Source of the DNA: Porphyromonadaceae bacterium UBA7048
Lineage (GTDB): Bacteria; Bacteroidota; Bacteroidia; Bacteroidales; Muribaculaceae
Assembly: GCA_002493945.1 (NCBI GenBank)
Contig: DLAL01000066.1
Span: forward strand, 30,714-82,961
Direction: 5' to 3'
DNA: 52,248 nucleotides
Numbering within the stretch: position 1 is the first letter of the stretch; each line of letters starts with the position of its first letter. Both the position numbers and the translations under genes were made by a program. Below, in pieces: positions 24,298 through 33,873 of this stretch. The notes below the pieces were generated by a model. The model worked only from the letters and a program-made list of their open reading frames with translations, had not been told where the DNA came from and ran no database searches.

Positions 24298-25593
24298 ATG
24301 AATCCTGTACTTGAATCAGCCTACAAGGCATGGGAGCGGGCTGCCGACCTGCGCACGCGCCGCGACCGCTACAAGCGCTATGCCTACGGCGACCAGTGGA
24401 GCGACATGCTCCCCGACAGCAAGGGACACCTCAGGCGCGAGGACGAGCTGATACGCCGCAGCGGCTCGAAACCGATGACCAACAATCTGATACGCCAGAT
24501 GGTGAAGTCGGTGGTCGGCCGCTATCGGGCGCAGACTGCCGAGAGCGGCCGCTACACACAGGGTCCGGTGGCCGAGATAGCGCGGCGCAACAGTCTGGCC
24601 GAGCTTGACAGCCGTATGCTCGAGGAGTTCCTCATCTCGGGCTGCGCCATACAGCGCATCACCGACGAGCGGCGCTGGGGCGGCTGCGGAGTGTGGATAG
24701 ACAACGTCGACCCGCGGCGCTTCTTCGTCAACAGCTTCACTGATCCGCGCGGATGGGACATCGACATGGCCGGGATGCTGCACGACATGTCCATGCCCGA
24801 GATCATCAACCGTTTCGCCGCCGACTCTCCGCGCCGGGCGGCCGAGCTGCAGGCCCTTTACAGCTGCATGGACATGACCGGTGCCTTTCAGGCTCCGGCG
24901 CTGGGCGCCGCCACCGACGGCGACAGTTTCTTCTGCGCGGCCGATGCGTCGCGCTACCGCGTCATAGAGGTGTGGTCGCTCGACTGCCGCGACAATGAGG
25001 ACTCTTCCCGGGCGTCGAAGCGCTTCGTGTGGCACTGCCGCTATCTGGCGCCCGACGGCACTGTCCTTGCCGAGCACGACTCGCCCTACAGCCACGGGTC
25101 GCATCCGTTCGTCGTGAAGTTCTATCCGCTGACTGACGGCGAGGTACATTCGTTCGTGGAGGATGTCATCGACCAGCAGCGGCACATCAACCGTCTGATA
25201 GTGATGATGGACCGTATGCTGGCCACGGCGGCCAAGGGAGTGCTGCTCTATCCTATGGACCAGATGGTCGAAGGCTTCTCGTGGGACGACATCACGTCGG
25301 TGTGGGCGCAGACCGACGGTGTGATTCCCGTGTCGGGCCGCGGAGAGTTCCTGCCTCAGCAGGTGGTGACCAATACGTCGGACACGGGCGCGTATCAGCT
25401 GCTCCGGCTGCAGCTGAAGCTCTTCGAGGATATTTCGGGAGTGGGAGCGGCGCTGCTGGGACGGTCGGACGTCGGCGCCCGCGGCGTCGATATGCTCGAC
25501 AGCCAGATACGGATGGCCTCGATGGCGCTGACGGACATCTACGACACTTTCGGCGCGTTCACCGAGGCTCGCGACGCCAAGGCGCTGGGGTGA
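24298..25593 (+). CDS. Phage portal protein, P22-like, C-terminally short
   Basis: 431 aa from the ATG at 24298. P22-type portal features are clear: YKRYAYGDQWSD, MTNNLIRQMVKSVVGRYRAQ near the N-terminus, VDPRRFFVNSFTDPRGWD, PYSHGSHPFVVKFYPLTDGEVHSFVEDVIDQQRHINRL in the wing/stem, and ISGVGAALLGRSDVGARGVDMLDSQIRMASMAL near the end. Portals of this family usually run 600-700 aa. Here the protein stops right after the DIYDTFGAFTEARD helix, 3 bp from the stop of the convergent AlbA-like gene, so the crown/barrel region is lost or was never present. It is either a remnant or a reduced portal. Confidence 0.72.
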   Translation: MNPVLESAYKAWERAADLRTRRDRYKRYAYGDQWSDMLPDSKGHLRREDELIRRSGSKPMTNNLIRQMVKSVVGRYRAQTAESGRYTQGPVAEIARRNSLAELDSRMLEEFLISGCAIQRITDERRWGGCGVWIDNVDPRRFFVNSFTDPRGWDIDMAGMLHDMSMPEIINRFAADSPRRAAELQALYSCMDMTGAFQAPALGAATDGDSFFCAADASRYRVIEVWSLDCRDNEDSSRASKRFVWHCRYLAPDGTVLAEHDSPYSHGSHPFVVKFYPLTDGEVHSFVEDVIDQQRHINRLIVMMDRMLATAAKGVLLYPMDQMVEGFSWDDITSVWAQTDGVIPVSGRGEFLPQQVVTNTSDTGAYQLLRLQLKLFEDISGVGAALLGRSDVGARGVDMLDSQIRMASMALTDIYDTFGAFTEARDAKALG

Positions 25594-25596
25594 GAA

Positions 25597-26919
25597 TCAT
25601 ACTTTCATCCAGCGGCCGTTTCTTGCTGTCCCTGAGCGGACGAGCCGTCCGTTTTTCTTCAGAGCGGATATGACTCTGTCAATACTGCTTTTTGACTGTC
25701 CGGTTGCTTTAGCCAGCTCCGCGATGGATATTCTGTTATTAGCGTCAATCAACGTCAGGACTCGCTCAGATAGTTCAGAATCAACCTCCTTGACGTTGAT
25801 TGACGTTGATTGACGTTGATTGACGTTAATCGGGAGTTTGAATCTGACCTGAGATTTAGTGATGTCGCTGTCAATAGTAACGTCACATCCTGTAATATTC
25901 TTCCAGTTCAGAATCTTGTCAATCCCGTATCCTCCGTTTTCGGATATTTTCGCCAGTTTGAAGAATCTCAGCAGATTCGGGTTGCGTGGCTGTGAGACTA
26001 TTGTCTGTCCTACGATGTCGAGATTTACGGGAAAACTTCCTGCATTCTGAAAATCGATGTAATCATCATAAACACGGACCGTCGAATGTATTTCGCTGAA
26101 ATAGTCTGCGTGAGCAAGCATATTTACTAACGCCTCGCGGATGCAATAGAGCTGAGTGTTGTCATCGGGGGCGATTCCGTCAGTCCTTGGTGAATATGGA
26201 TTGTCGACCCTTGTGCGCAATTTTTGTAATATCGCCTTATAATATTCCCAGATATTCTCCAGTTCGTTCAGTCGAAATGTGTACCTTATAGATGCATCAT
26301 GTATTGAAGAGCCGGGAATCTCAATATAATCGATAAGAAAATCCGGATTGTAGCGCAGAATGGCGTCGATATTTCCGAACATCAGCAGTCCTCCGACAGA
26401 TAGCAGTCCGTTGAACATGATGCCGGTTTTGACTGCAAAATCAGTGTCCGTCAGTGTGTTGTAGGGCAATTCGGGGTTAAACGCTCTGAGGTACGAGCGA
26501 AAATCCTGAAAGGACGCTTGATTTATGTCAGAGTACGAGGAGCCGAAAACGGCTTCATTCGACTTCTTGCCGAATGCCTGATCGCGCTGCATGGCGCGGA
26601 TTTCATATTCGGTCGCTCTCTGGTCGCCGCTACCAACTCTCAAAAACGTGTTGGATGGTATACCGATATATACAGGTTTGTGTTCTGACATCGGTATATA
26701 GAAGGCCAAAACAGTTTTGTCGTCTATGACGAACTTCGCGGGTTGCACAGATATGCGCTGATTGAATTTTCCGTTAGAGCGCAGTACTCCGATAAAATCC
26801 TGTTCGATTTTTTCGGGGTGCTCGACTCCTTGTATCAGATACGCGGTTTTTCCTTCAGTTTTCTTCTCTCGAATGCCGAATACTATCCAGCCTCCATAAG
26901 AATTCGAAAACGCGCTCAC
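25597..26919 (-). CDS. AlbA_2/Schlafen-like ATPase with C-terminal winged helix; start codon unclear
   Basis: 440 aa if the first canonical in-frame start (GTG at 26919) is used, but family-like sequence (NGTEWTDFEVKEARTG) continues in frame up to 27033. The true protein is probably about 38 residues longer. Domains: AlbA_2 divergent DNA-binding domain (SAFSNSYGGWIVFGI onward, about 1-130), a middle region, an HATPase_c_4-type ATP-binding domain (LYCIREALVNMLAHADY near 250, NGGYGIDKI), and a winged-helix domain (about 385-440, ISIAELAKATGQSKSSIDRVISAL). A 10-bp tandem repeat lies in the linker at residues 364-377. Base composition is visibly more AT-rich than its neighbours, suggesting recent acquisition. 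Relatives act in regulation or in defence; the role here is unknown. Confidence 0.75.
   Translation of the reverse strand: MSAFSNSYGGWIVFGIREKKTEGKTAYLIQGVEHPEKIEQDFIGVLRSNGKFNQRISVQPAKFVIDDKTVLAFYIPMSEHKPVYIGIPSNTFLRVGSGDQRATEYEIRAMQRDQAFGKKSNEAVFGSSYSDINQASFQDFRSYLRAFNPELPYNTLTDTDFAVKTGIMFNGLLSVGGLLMFGNIDAILRYNPDFLIDYIEIPGSSIHDASIRYTFRLNELENIWEYYKAILQKLRTRVDNPYSPRTDGIAPDDNTQLYCIREALVNMLAHADYFSEIHSTVRVYDDYIDFQNAGSFPVNLDIVGQTIVSQPRNPNLLRFFKLAKISENGGYGIDKILNWKNITGCDVTIDSDITKSQVRFKLPINVNQRQSTSINVKEVDSELSERVLTLIDANNRISIAELAKATGQSKSSIDRVISALKKNGRLVRSGTARNGRWMKV
25791..25830 (-). repeat. Four tandem 10-bp repeats inside the AlbA-like gene
   Basis: The plus-strand unit TGACGTTGAT occurs three times, followed by TGACGTTAAT. 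It encodes the linker between the ATPase and winged-helix domains. The unit is not a multiple of three, so gain or loss of one copy shifts the frame. A related AATCAACGTCA copy is at 25748-25758. Confidence 0.85.
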
Positions 26920-27020
26920 CGTCTCCCATGCACTTTTGGGTACACCGGTTCTTGCTTCTTTGACTTCGAAGTCAGTCCATTCGGTGCCGTTCAGGCTCCT
27001 GAGCAGTTCGTCCTTATACG

Positions 27021-27452
27021 CTATTTCTTCATCTTATACGCGGCGGCGTAGGCCCGCATCTGCTTGACCATGGCCACAAGGCCATTGCTGCGGGTGGGGG
27101 AGAGGTGCTCGGCCAGGCCGATTTCCCTGATGAAGCTGAGGTCGGCGTCGAGTATCTCGTCGGGGGTGTGGTCCGAGAGAACGTCGACGAGCATCGAGAT
27201 GATGCCTTTGACTATGATTGCGTCGGAATCGGCGCGGTAGTGTACCCGGCCGTTTTCGTCGAGGGCGGCGTCAAGCCATACGCGGCTCTGGCATCCTTCG
27301 ATGAGGCGGTCGGGAGTCTTCTGAGAGTCGGGGAGGGGTTCGAGTGCGTTGCCCATGTCGATGATCATGGCGTACCGGTCCATCCAGTCGTCGACTTCGG
27401 AGAATTCGTCGATGATGTCGCGCTCTTTGTCCTGTATGCTTTCGGGGGTCAT
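27021..27452 (-). CDS. sufE: SufE-family Fe-S cluster sulfur acceptor
   Basis: 143 aa from the ATG at 27452, 2 bp after the M28 peptidase stop. The family motif IEGCQSRVW carries the active-site Cys54, which in SufE accepts sulfane sulfur from the cysteine desulfurase SufS. The C-terminal half (HLSPTRSNGLVAMVKQMRAYA) is typical. It works in the cytoplasm in Fe-S cluster assembly. The rest of the suf operon is not in this window. The last codons (MKK stop) overlap the open frame of the convergently read-in AlbA-like gene. Confidence 0.9.
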   Translation of the reverse strand: MTPESIQDKERDIIDEFSEVDDWMDRYAMIIDMGNALEPLPDSQKTPDRLIEGCQSRVWLDAALDENGRVHYRADSDAIIVKGIISMLVDVLSDHTPDEILDADLSFIREIGLAEHLSPTRSNGLVAMVKQMRAYAAAYKMKK

Positions 27453-27454
27453 GT

Positions 27455-28462
27455 TCAGAAAGTTTTTTCGTTGTATGCCACGTTCAGGACGGTCTGTCCG
27501 ACGGCGTCGAGGACGTGGGGGTCGATGTGTTCGAGGTTGTCGTCGAGCGTGTGCCACGTGGGAGGGAACGACGATGTGACCTCGTTGTTCAGCTCGATGA
27601 TGTCGGCAGTAGGGATGCCGGCACGTGTGAGTATGACGTGGTCGTCGATTATGGCTCCGCCTATGGTGTTGATGAACATGTCGCCGTATCCGAGCCGTTT
27701 TGCCTCGCTCCATACTTTCAGACAGGGAGTGGGGGCGTTCTCATGCGCGAAAGCCTCATAGTGGAAGCGGGCGTCGCGTCCGCCGACCATGTCGAGGAGT
27801 ATGCCGTATACGGGCAGGTTCCCCGAGGTGTACGGCACTTTCGTCTCGGCCCAGTGCTGGGAGCCGAGACACCATGTGTCGTTGTGGTTATAGAAACCTC
27901 CGCTGCGTCCGTAGTCTTCGGCGTCGAAGAAGATGAGGTCGACGCCGACGCCGGGCTGCCGGGCTGCGAAGTTGCGCGCGATTTCGAGTAAGACGCCGAC
28001 TCCGCTTGCGCCGTCGTTAGCGCCCGGGATGGGCTTGTCGCGGTCGGCGGCATTGTCGTCCTGATCAGCCCAGGGACGGGTGTCCCAGTGCGCGGCCAGG
28101 AGGATGCGCCGGGTGTTGGCGCGGTTGTACTGCGCTATGATATTGCTGATTGGCAGCATGTCGCCGGTGTATGCCTTTACGGTGGCTTCCTGAACGATCA
28201 CTGTGTCGGCGCCGTACGCTCTGAGGCGGCCTATGATGTATTCGCGGCAGGCATCGTGGCCCGGGGTGCCGGGGACGCGCGGCCCGAAGGCTACCTGAGC
28301 TGCGACATGCGCATAGGCGCTGTCGCCTCTGAAATCACCAATGCGCGCAACGGAGGGCGCAGAATCGGCATTGGCTGACGAATCCTGCGTAGAACTTTTA
28401 CATCCCGTAGCGGCCAGGAGCGTGGTCAGGACGCAAACTGCAAATACTTTCCATTTTCCCAT
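27455..28462 (-). CDS. M28-family peptidase / glutaminyl cyclase-like lipoprotein
   Basis: 335 aa with a lipobox (LLAATGC, Cys21). The M28 zinc residues are visible as HWDTRPWAD (His125), GANDGASG (Asp150) and DAEDYG (Glu182), with a late His in PTWHTLDDN. Sequence and size fit the glutaminyl-peptide cyclotransferase-like branch of M28 found in Bacteroidetes, where it cyclises N-terminal glutamine of secreted proteins; aminopeptidase activity is the alternative. It probably acts in the periplasm. The promoter is at 28521-28491, and sufE follows after 2 bp. Confidence 0.88.
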   Translation of the reverse strand: MGKWKVFAVCVLTTLLAATGCKSSTQDSSANADSAPSVARIGDFRGDSAYAHVAAQVAFGPRVPGTPGHDACREYIIGRLRAYGADTVIVQEATVKAYTGDMLPISNIIAQYNRANTRRILLAAHWDTRPWADQDDNAADRDKPIPGANDGASGVGVLLEIARNFAARQPGVGVDLIFFDAEDYGRSGGFYNHNDTWCLGSQHWAETKVPYTSGNLPVYGILLDMVGGRDARFHYEAFAHENAPTPCLKVWSEAKRLGYGDMFINTIGGAIIDDHVILTRAGIPTADIIELNNEVTSSFPPTWHTLDDNLEHIDPHVLDAVGQTVLNVAYNEKTF

Positions 28463-28490
28463 GGTAGGGTAGTTGTTTATTAATTCGGTA

Positions 28491-28521
28491 CAAAGTTACA
28501 AATAAGCTACAAATCTGCAAA
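28491..28521 (-). promoter_or_regulatory. Promoter of the M28 peptidase-sufE unit
   Basis: TTTG (28521-28518), a 19-bp spacer, then TAACTTTG (28498-28491) on the minus strand, 29 bp before the start codon. The rest of the 28522-28790 gap shows no coding signal. Confidence 0.78.
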
Positions 28522-28804
28522 ATATTTGTGAAGAAAATTGCGCCGGCAGCCGGGCCGCACGTCGGGGCGGATGTAGGAACGGTACATTGGTGTCGGAATT
28601 ACACTATTGAATTGTTGGCGTGTTTATTTGAACAAAAAGTCAAGCCGTGGTGTAGTGAAGTGTCACTTTGTGCCTGCGGAAGTATACAAGATGCAAGTTT
28701 CTGTGCCCGTTCTGTGAGGTCCGAAAGTGTCAGAGTGAGCAATAAAAATGTTAAATATTTGCTTTTCAGCATAAAAAAAGTGCGAAAATTCAAAAAAATT
28801 GTAT

Positions 28805-28812
28805 TACCTTTG
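28805..28812 (+). promoter_or_regulatory. -7 element of the SusC/SusD operon
   Basis: TACCTTTG matches TAnnTTTG. It would give a leader of about 85 nt before the SusC-like ATG at 28905. No clear -33 box is seen, consistent with an activator-dependent promoter (inference). Confidence 0.6.
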
Positions 28813-28904
28813 TTCCACTAAACATATGCATACTGTTGCTCCATCGCATATGCCACGTATAAAATTCTGAAAATCAATCAATATTATGTCTAATTAAAAA
28901 AAGT

Positions 28905-31900
28905 ATGAAAAAGCTGTTTTTATTACTTTTGACAGTGCTTGCCATCGGCTTATGTGCGTCGGCGCAGACGCGCACGGTCACTGGTACTGTCGTAGACGCC
29001 CAGACTCAGGAAGAGCTGACCGGAGTGTCGGTCACCGCGGGCCCGGGTATCGCCGTAGCAACCGACGCATATGGCAAGTTCAGTCTGAAGGTTCCCACTT
29101 CAATCAAGACGCTCGACATATCCTATGTGGGATATAAGTCAGAGAAAGTCGAGATCCTTCCCGGCGATATGCGTATCGAGCTTCATCCTAACAGCGAGAT
29201 GCTCCAAGAGACGATTGTGGTAGCCTATGGCAAGCAGTCGAAGGCGTCGTTCACCGGTTCGGCAGCGACGGTAAGTTCTGCTTCTATCGAGAAGACGCAG
29301 GTCACCAATGCTCTTGACGCTCTGTCGGGTAAGGTAGCCGGTCTGCAGCTCTCCAATGCTTCCGGTGATCCGGGCGGCAACACTCCCACCATCCGTGTGC
29401 GCGGTTTCTCCTCGCTCATGGCAGACAACGGTCCTCTCGTGATCGTTGACGGTTCGCCCTATTCGGGTGACATCTCGTCGCTTAACACTAACGACATCGA
29501 GTCGATGACAGTCCTCAAGGACGCCGCATCGAACGCTCTCTACGGTGCCCGTGGTGCCAACGGTGTCATCCTCATCACCACCAAGCGCGCCAAGTACGGA
29601 GAAGCTGTGGTGACGGTCGACGCCAAGTGGGGCCATAATGCTCGTGCTACTCAGGACTACAAATACATCAAGGATCCCCGCCAGTACTACGAGGCATACT
29701 ACCGTGCTCTCTACAACTTCGCCACTATGCCTTATGAAGGCTATCTGGCTCCCAACGCCACTGCCGAGCAGAATATCGGCGGTCTGGGCTATACGCCCGA
29801 GCAGGCCACCGCATGGGCCAACGCCCAGCTGTGCACCAGCGGCACCTACGGCCTGGGCTACCAGACCTACTCTGTGCCCGAAGGCCAGTATCTCATCGGC
29901 TATGACGGCCGCATGAACCCCAACGCCCGTCCCGGCTATCTGGTCAACGGCTTCCTCATGCTTCCGGACGACTGGTTGGCTGAGACTTACAAGTCAGGCT
30001 TCCGTCAGGAGTACAACGTGAACATCTCGCAGGGCACTGAGCGCAGCAATCTCATGCTGTCGGCCGGATACCTTGACAATGGCGGTATCGTGGCAGCTCC
30101 GTCGAGCTTCCAGCGTTTCACCGCTCGTGTCAACGCCGACTTCATGGCCAAGAGCTGGCTCAAAGTGGGCGTGAACGCCGCATACACCCATACCAAGTAT
30201 GAGAACGGCAACTCCGGCGAAGGCAGCGCCGTATCTACGGGCAACATCTTCGCTGCCGCTACCGGTGTGGCTCCCATCTATCCTATGTACATGCGTGACG
30301 CCGAAGGCAACATCATGGTCGATGACCTGGGCATCACACGCTATGACTACGGTGCAGGTCTGAACGGCGGCATGCGCCGTCCGGTGTTCGCCGGTTCGAA
30401 CGCTCTGTCTGACGCCAACCTCGGCGTGGGCAAGTCGACGGCCAACCAGTTCACCGGAACGGGCTTCTTCGAAATCCGTCTTCCCTACGACTTCACCTTC
30501 ACGTCGAACAACTCCGTAGGTATCGACGAGACTCGCTCTAACAGCATGTCGAACCCCTTCTACGGACAGTTCGCTCCCCAGAACGGTATCGTCGGCGTCG
30601 GCCACAGCCGTCTGACTGACATCACCTACCAGCAGCTCATCAACTGGAACCACTCCTACGGCGATAACAACATCAGCGTCCTCCTCGGTCACGAATACTA
30701 CAAGCGTATCTCCCAGAGCCTGTCCGGCACCAAGTCGAACATGTTCCTTCCGTCGAACGACGAACTCGCCGGCTCCATCACCGAGCAGAGCTCGAACTCA
30801 GGCAAGTCCATATATAATGTTGAAGGCTGGCTCGGCCGCGCGCAGTACGACTACGCACAGAAGTACTTCGTCAGCGCCTCTGTCCGCCGCGATGCTTCGA
30901 GCAACTTCCACCCCGACCACCGCTGGGGTACATTCTGGAGCCTCGGCGGCGCCTGGATTATCTCGAAGGAAGACTTCTTCAACGTCGACTGGGTGAACCA
31001 GCTGAAGTTCAAGATTTCGTACGGTGAGCAGGGCAACGACCAGATCGGCTCGTTCCGCTACGTGGACACCTACTCTCTGATCAACGCCAGCGGTATGCCG
31101 GGCGCATCCCCCTCTGCCAAGGGTAATGAGAACATCACATGGGAGAAAGGCGGCAACTTCAACGCAGGCTTCGAGTTCACGCTCTTCAACAGCCGTCTCG
31201 ACGGTGGCATCGAAGGCTTCTACCGCAAGACCACCGACATGCTCATGTACTTCCCGCTTCCCGCATCGTCGGGCTTCATGGGCTACTACGACAACGTGGG
31301 CGACATGATGAACGCCGGTCTCGAAGTCGAACTCAACGGCGACATCATCAAGACCCGTGACTTCCGCTGGTCGATGGGCCTCAACCTGACCTACTACAAG
31401 AACAAGATCACCTACCTCCCCGAAGAACGCAAGGGTATGACTGTCGAAGGCTACCGCGGCTATCAGGGTTCGGGTATCTTCTACGGCGAAGGCCTCCCGA
31501 TGTACACCCAGTACCTCTTCAAGTATGCAGGCGTAGACCCCAACAATGGTCTTGCCCTCTACTACAAGGACGTGCTTGACGCCGAAGGCAACCCCACCGG
31601 CGAAGTGACCACCACCCACGACACCAGCCAGGCCTCGCGCTACCTGAGCAAGTCGATGCTCGCTCCCGTATACGGCGGCTTCAACATGTCGTTCGACTAC
31701 AAGAACTTCGACCTGTCGCTGAACTTCAACTATCAGATCGGCGGCCACATCTACGACAGCAACTACTCCGGCCTGATGGGCGTGCCTACCGAGACCAACA
31801 AGGGCGGCAACTTCCACGAAGACCTCCTCAACGCCTGGAGTCCCTCGAACCCTAACTCGGAAATCCCGCGTTTCCAGTTCGGCGACCTCTACACGACTGC

Positions 31901-32153
31901 TACCTCGACCCGCTTCATCGTCGACGCATCGTATCTGTCGCTCCAGAACATCAACTTCGGCTATACTCTCCCGAGCAAGCTCGTGAAGAAGATGTATCTG
32001 AACAAACTCCGCGTATATTTTGCTGCCGAGAACGTATGGGTATGGAGCCAGCGTCAGGGTCTCGACCCGCGCCAGTCGTTCACCGGCGGTGTGAACAACA
32101 CCTACAACGCCCCCGTTCGTACTCTCTCGGGCGGCTTAACCGTTACATTCTAA
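28905..32153 (+). CDS. SusC/RagA-family TonB-dependent outer-membrane transporter
   Basis: 1082 aa with a signal peptide (LLLLTVLAIGLCASAQ). A carboxypeptidase-regulatory-like domain (about 22-95, VTGTVVDAQTQEELTGVSV) precedes the plug (about 110-235) with TIRVRGFSSL and the SusC signature LYGARGANGVILITTKRAK. The 22-strand barrel fills the rest and ends in an aromatic residue (TVTF), typical of BAM substrates. It takes up oligomers with the SusD-like lipoprotein 18 bp downstream as its lid, powered by TonB-ExbBD. The substrate is unknown. The N-terminal signature extension of anti-sigma-controlled SusC proteins is not evident. Confidence 0.93.
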   Translation: MKKLFLLLLTVLAIGLCASAQTRTVTGTVVDAQTQEELTGVSVTAGPGIAVATDAYGKFSLKVPTSIKTLDISYVGYKSEKVEILPGDMRIELHPNSEMLQETIVVAYGKQSKASFTGSAATVSSASIEKTQVTNALDALSGKVAGLQLSNASGDPGGNTPTIRVRGFSSLMADNGPLVIVDGSPYSGDISSLNTNDIESMTVLKDAASNALYGARGANGVILITTKRAKYGEAVVTVDAKWGHNARATQDYKYIKDPRQYYEAYYRALYNFATMPYEGYLAPNATAEQNIGGLGYTPEQATAWANAQLCTSGTYGLGYQTYSVPEGQYLIGYDGRMNPNARPGYLVNGFLMLPDDWLAETYKSGFRQEYNVNISQGTERSNLMLSAGYLDNGGIVAAPSSFQRFTARVNADFMAKSWLKVGVNAAYTHTKYENGNSGEGSAVSTGNIFAAATGVAPIYPMYMRDAEGNIMVDDLGITRYDYGAGLNGGMRRPVFAGSNALSDANLGVGKSTANQFTGTGFFEIRLPYDFTFTSNNSVGIDETRSNSMSNPFYGQFAPQNGIVGVGHSRLTDITYQQLINWNHSYGDNNISVLLGHEYYKRISQSLSGTKSNMFLPSNDELAGSITEQSSNSGKSIYNVEGWLGRAQYDYAQKYFVSASVRRDASSNFHPDHRWGTFWSLGGAWIISKEDFFNVDWVNQLKFKISYGEQGNDQIGSFRYVDTYSLINASGMPGASPSAKGNENITWEKGGNFNAGFEFTLFNSRLDGGIEGFYRKTTDMLMYFPLPASSGFMGYYDNVGDMMNAGLEVELNGDIIKTRDFRWSMGLNLTYYKNKITYLPEERKGMTVEGYRGYQGSGIFYGEGLPMYTQYLFKYAGVDPNNGLALYYKDVLDAEGNPTGEVTTTHDTSQASRYLSKSMLAPVYGGFNMSFDYKNFDLSLNFNYQIGGHIYDSNYSGLMGVPTETNKGGNFHEDLLNAWSPSNPNSEIPRFQFGDLYTTATSTRFIVDASYLSLQNINFGYTLPSKLVKKMYLNKLRVYFAAENVWVWSQRQGLDPRQSFTGGVNNTYNAPVRTLSGGLTVTF

Positions 32154-32171
32154 TAAACAGGACCATCCACA

Positions 32172-33851
32172 ATGAAAGCGATATATAAAGGCATAGTTGC
32201 CGCACTGATGGCGGCACCGGCTCTCACAGGATGTATTGAAGACTCCGTGCCGACGACCATCATCACGGCCGACCAGCTTCAGTCGTCGCCGAAGGCTACC
32301 GAGGCACTTCTGTGGGCTGTGACGGGTCACTACAATCAGATAGGAACCCTCGGTACGTCGGAACACTTCGACTTCGGCTATCCGTCGATGATGCACATCC
32401 GCGACGTGATGACCGAGGATATGTACGTGCGCGACGCCGGCGGCTACAACTGGTTCTCCTCCTGGAGCTCGAACTCCATCGCCCTCGGCGAGGACTACCT
32501 CGTGGCTCAGTTCCCCTGGAACTACTACTACGAGCAGGTGCTCACCACCAACAACATCATCGGCAACATCCCGCGTGCCGAGGCTGACGAGAACGCCACT
32601 CTGGCATATTATCTGGCTACGGGTCTTTCGGCCCGCGCCTTCATCTACCTCGACATGGCGCGCTGCTACGAGTTCCTCCCTACGGAATTCAACAAGGGCG
32701 TGTCGCGCGAAGGCAAGGACATCCTCGGCCTCACTCTTCCCTGGGTCGACGAGACCACCACAGAAGAGCAGCAGCGCAACAACCGCCGTCTGACCCACGA
32801 CGAGATGGTGGCCAAAATCAAGGCTGACCTTGAGGAAGCCATCCGGTATTTCGGTGACGAGAAACTCATCGCCGAGAAGACGATGCCCAGCAAGGCCGTG
32901 GCCTATGGTCTGATGGCCCGTCTCTACCTCTGGGACGCCAGCTACAAGGCTGAGATCAACAACGACGCCCAGGCCGCTTCGGACACCTACAAACTGGCTG
33001 CCCAGTATGCGCGCATGGCCATCACCGAATCCGGTGCTGTGCCTCTGACCCAGGAAGAGTGGCTGAACACCACCACCGGCTTCAACGACTCCTCCGTATC
33101 GTCGTGGATGTACACCGGCCGCTACGTGGCCGAGGACGACGCCGTGGCATCGGGCCTTCTGAACTGGACCTCTTTCTGCTGCAACGAGCAGGAGTTCGGA
33201 TACTCCGGTTCTGTAGCCGGCGCTTACTCCGAAATCGGCGCAAGCCTCTACAAGAAGATAAACGACCGCGACTTCCGCAAGCTCTCTTTCAAGCCCGAAG
33301 CAGGCAGCCCCCTGGAGAAGCGTATCCCCTATCTTGACGCTACATTCGCCGAAAAGAACTTCGACGGCCCCTACATCGCCATCAAGTTCCGTCCGGGCAG
33401 CGGCGAGATGAGCGACCCGAAGATTGCCGCAGCAGTGGACTATCCTCTGATGCGCGTCGAGGAGATGTACTTCATCGAGGCCGAAGCCACAGCCCACACC
33501 AATGTGGCAGCCGGCAAGCAGCTCCTCATCGACTTCATGCGCGCCCACCGCTACGCCACCTACAACACCCGCGCCACTTCGGCCGACGCTGTCGTGCAGG
33601 AAATCATCCTTCAGAAGCGTATCGAGCTCTGGGGCGAAGGTCTGTCATTCTTCGACATCAAGCGTCTGAACTACTCCGTCACCCGCTACTACGACGGCTC
33701 CAACTTCGAGCCGGGTCTTGACAACTTCAATACCAACGGCCGTCCGGCATGGATGAACTTCGTCATCACCCGTCAGGAAGTGGACAACAACACCGGCCTC
33801 ACAGGCTTCAACAACCCGTCGCCCGCCGGTCTCTATGACCCCGTCAATTAA
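32172..33851 (+). CDS. SusD/RagB-family nutrient-binding outer-membrane lipoprotein
   Basis: 559 aa with lipobox Cys21 (APALTGC). SusD fold features include TPR-like helices (ATGLSARAFIYLDMARCYE) and the C-terminal family signature (MRVEEMYFIEAEA, then ILQKRIELWGEGLSFFDIKRLN). It is the surface lid for the preceding SusC-like transporter and binds the transported ligand. The third gene follows after 22 bp. Confidence 0.93.
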   Translation: MKAIYKGIVAALMAAPALTGCIEDSVPTTIITADQLQSSPKATEALLWAVTGHYNQIGTLGTSEHFDFGYPSMMHIRDVMTEDMYVRDAGGYNWFSSWSSNSIALGEDYLVAQFPWNYYYEQVLTTNNIIGNIPRAEADENATLAYYLATGLSARAFIYLDMARCYEFLPTEFNKGVSREGKDILGLTLPWVDETTTEEQQRNNRRLTHDEMVAKIKADLEEAIRYFGDEKLIAEKTMPSKAVAYGLMARLYLWDASYKAEINNDAQAASDTYKLAAQYARMAITESGAVPLTQEEWLNTTTGFNDSSVSSWMYTGRYVAEDDAVASGLLNWTSFCCNEQEFGYSGSVAGAYSEIGASLYKKINDRDFRKLSFKPEAGSPLEKRIPYLDATFAEKNFDGPYIAIKFRPGSGEMSDPKIAAAVDYPLMRVEEMYFIEAEATAHTNVAAGKQLLIDFMRAHRYATYNTRATSADAVVQEIILQKRIELWGEGLSFFDIKRLNYSVTRYYDGSNFEPGLDNFNTNGRPAWMNFVITRQEVDNNTGLTGFNNPSPAGLYDPVN

Positions 33852-33873
33852 TCAACGCTAATACGACATAACG

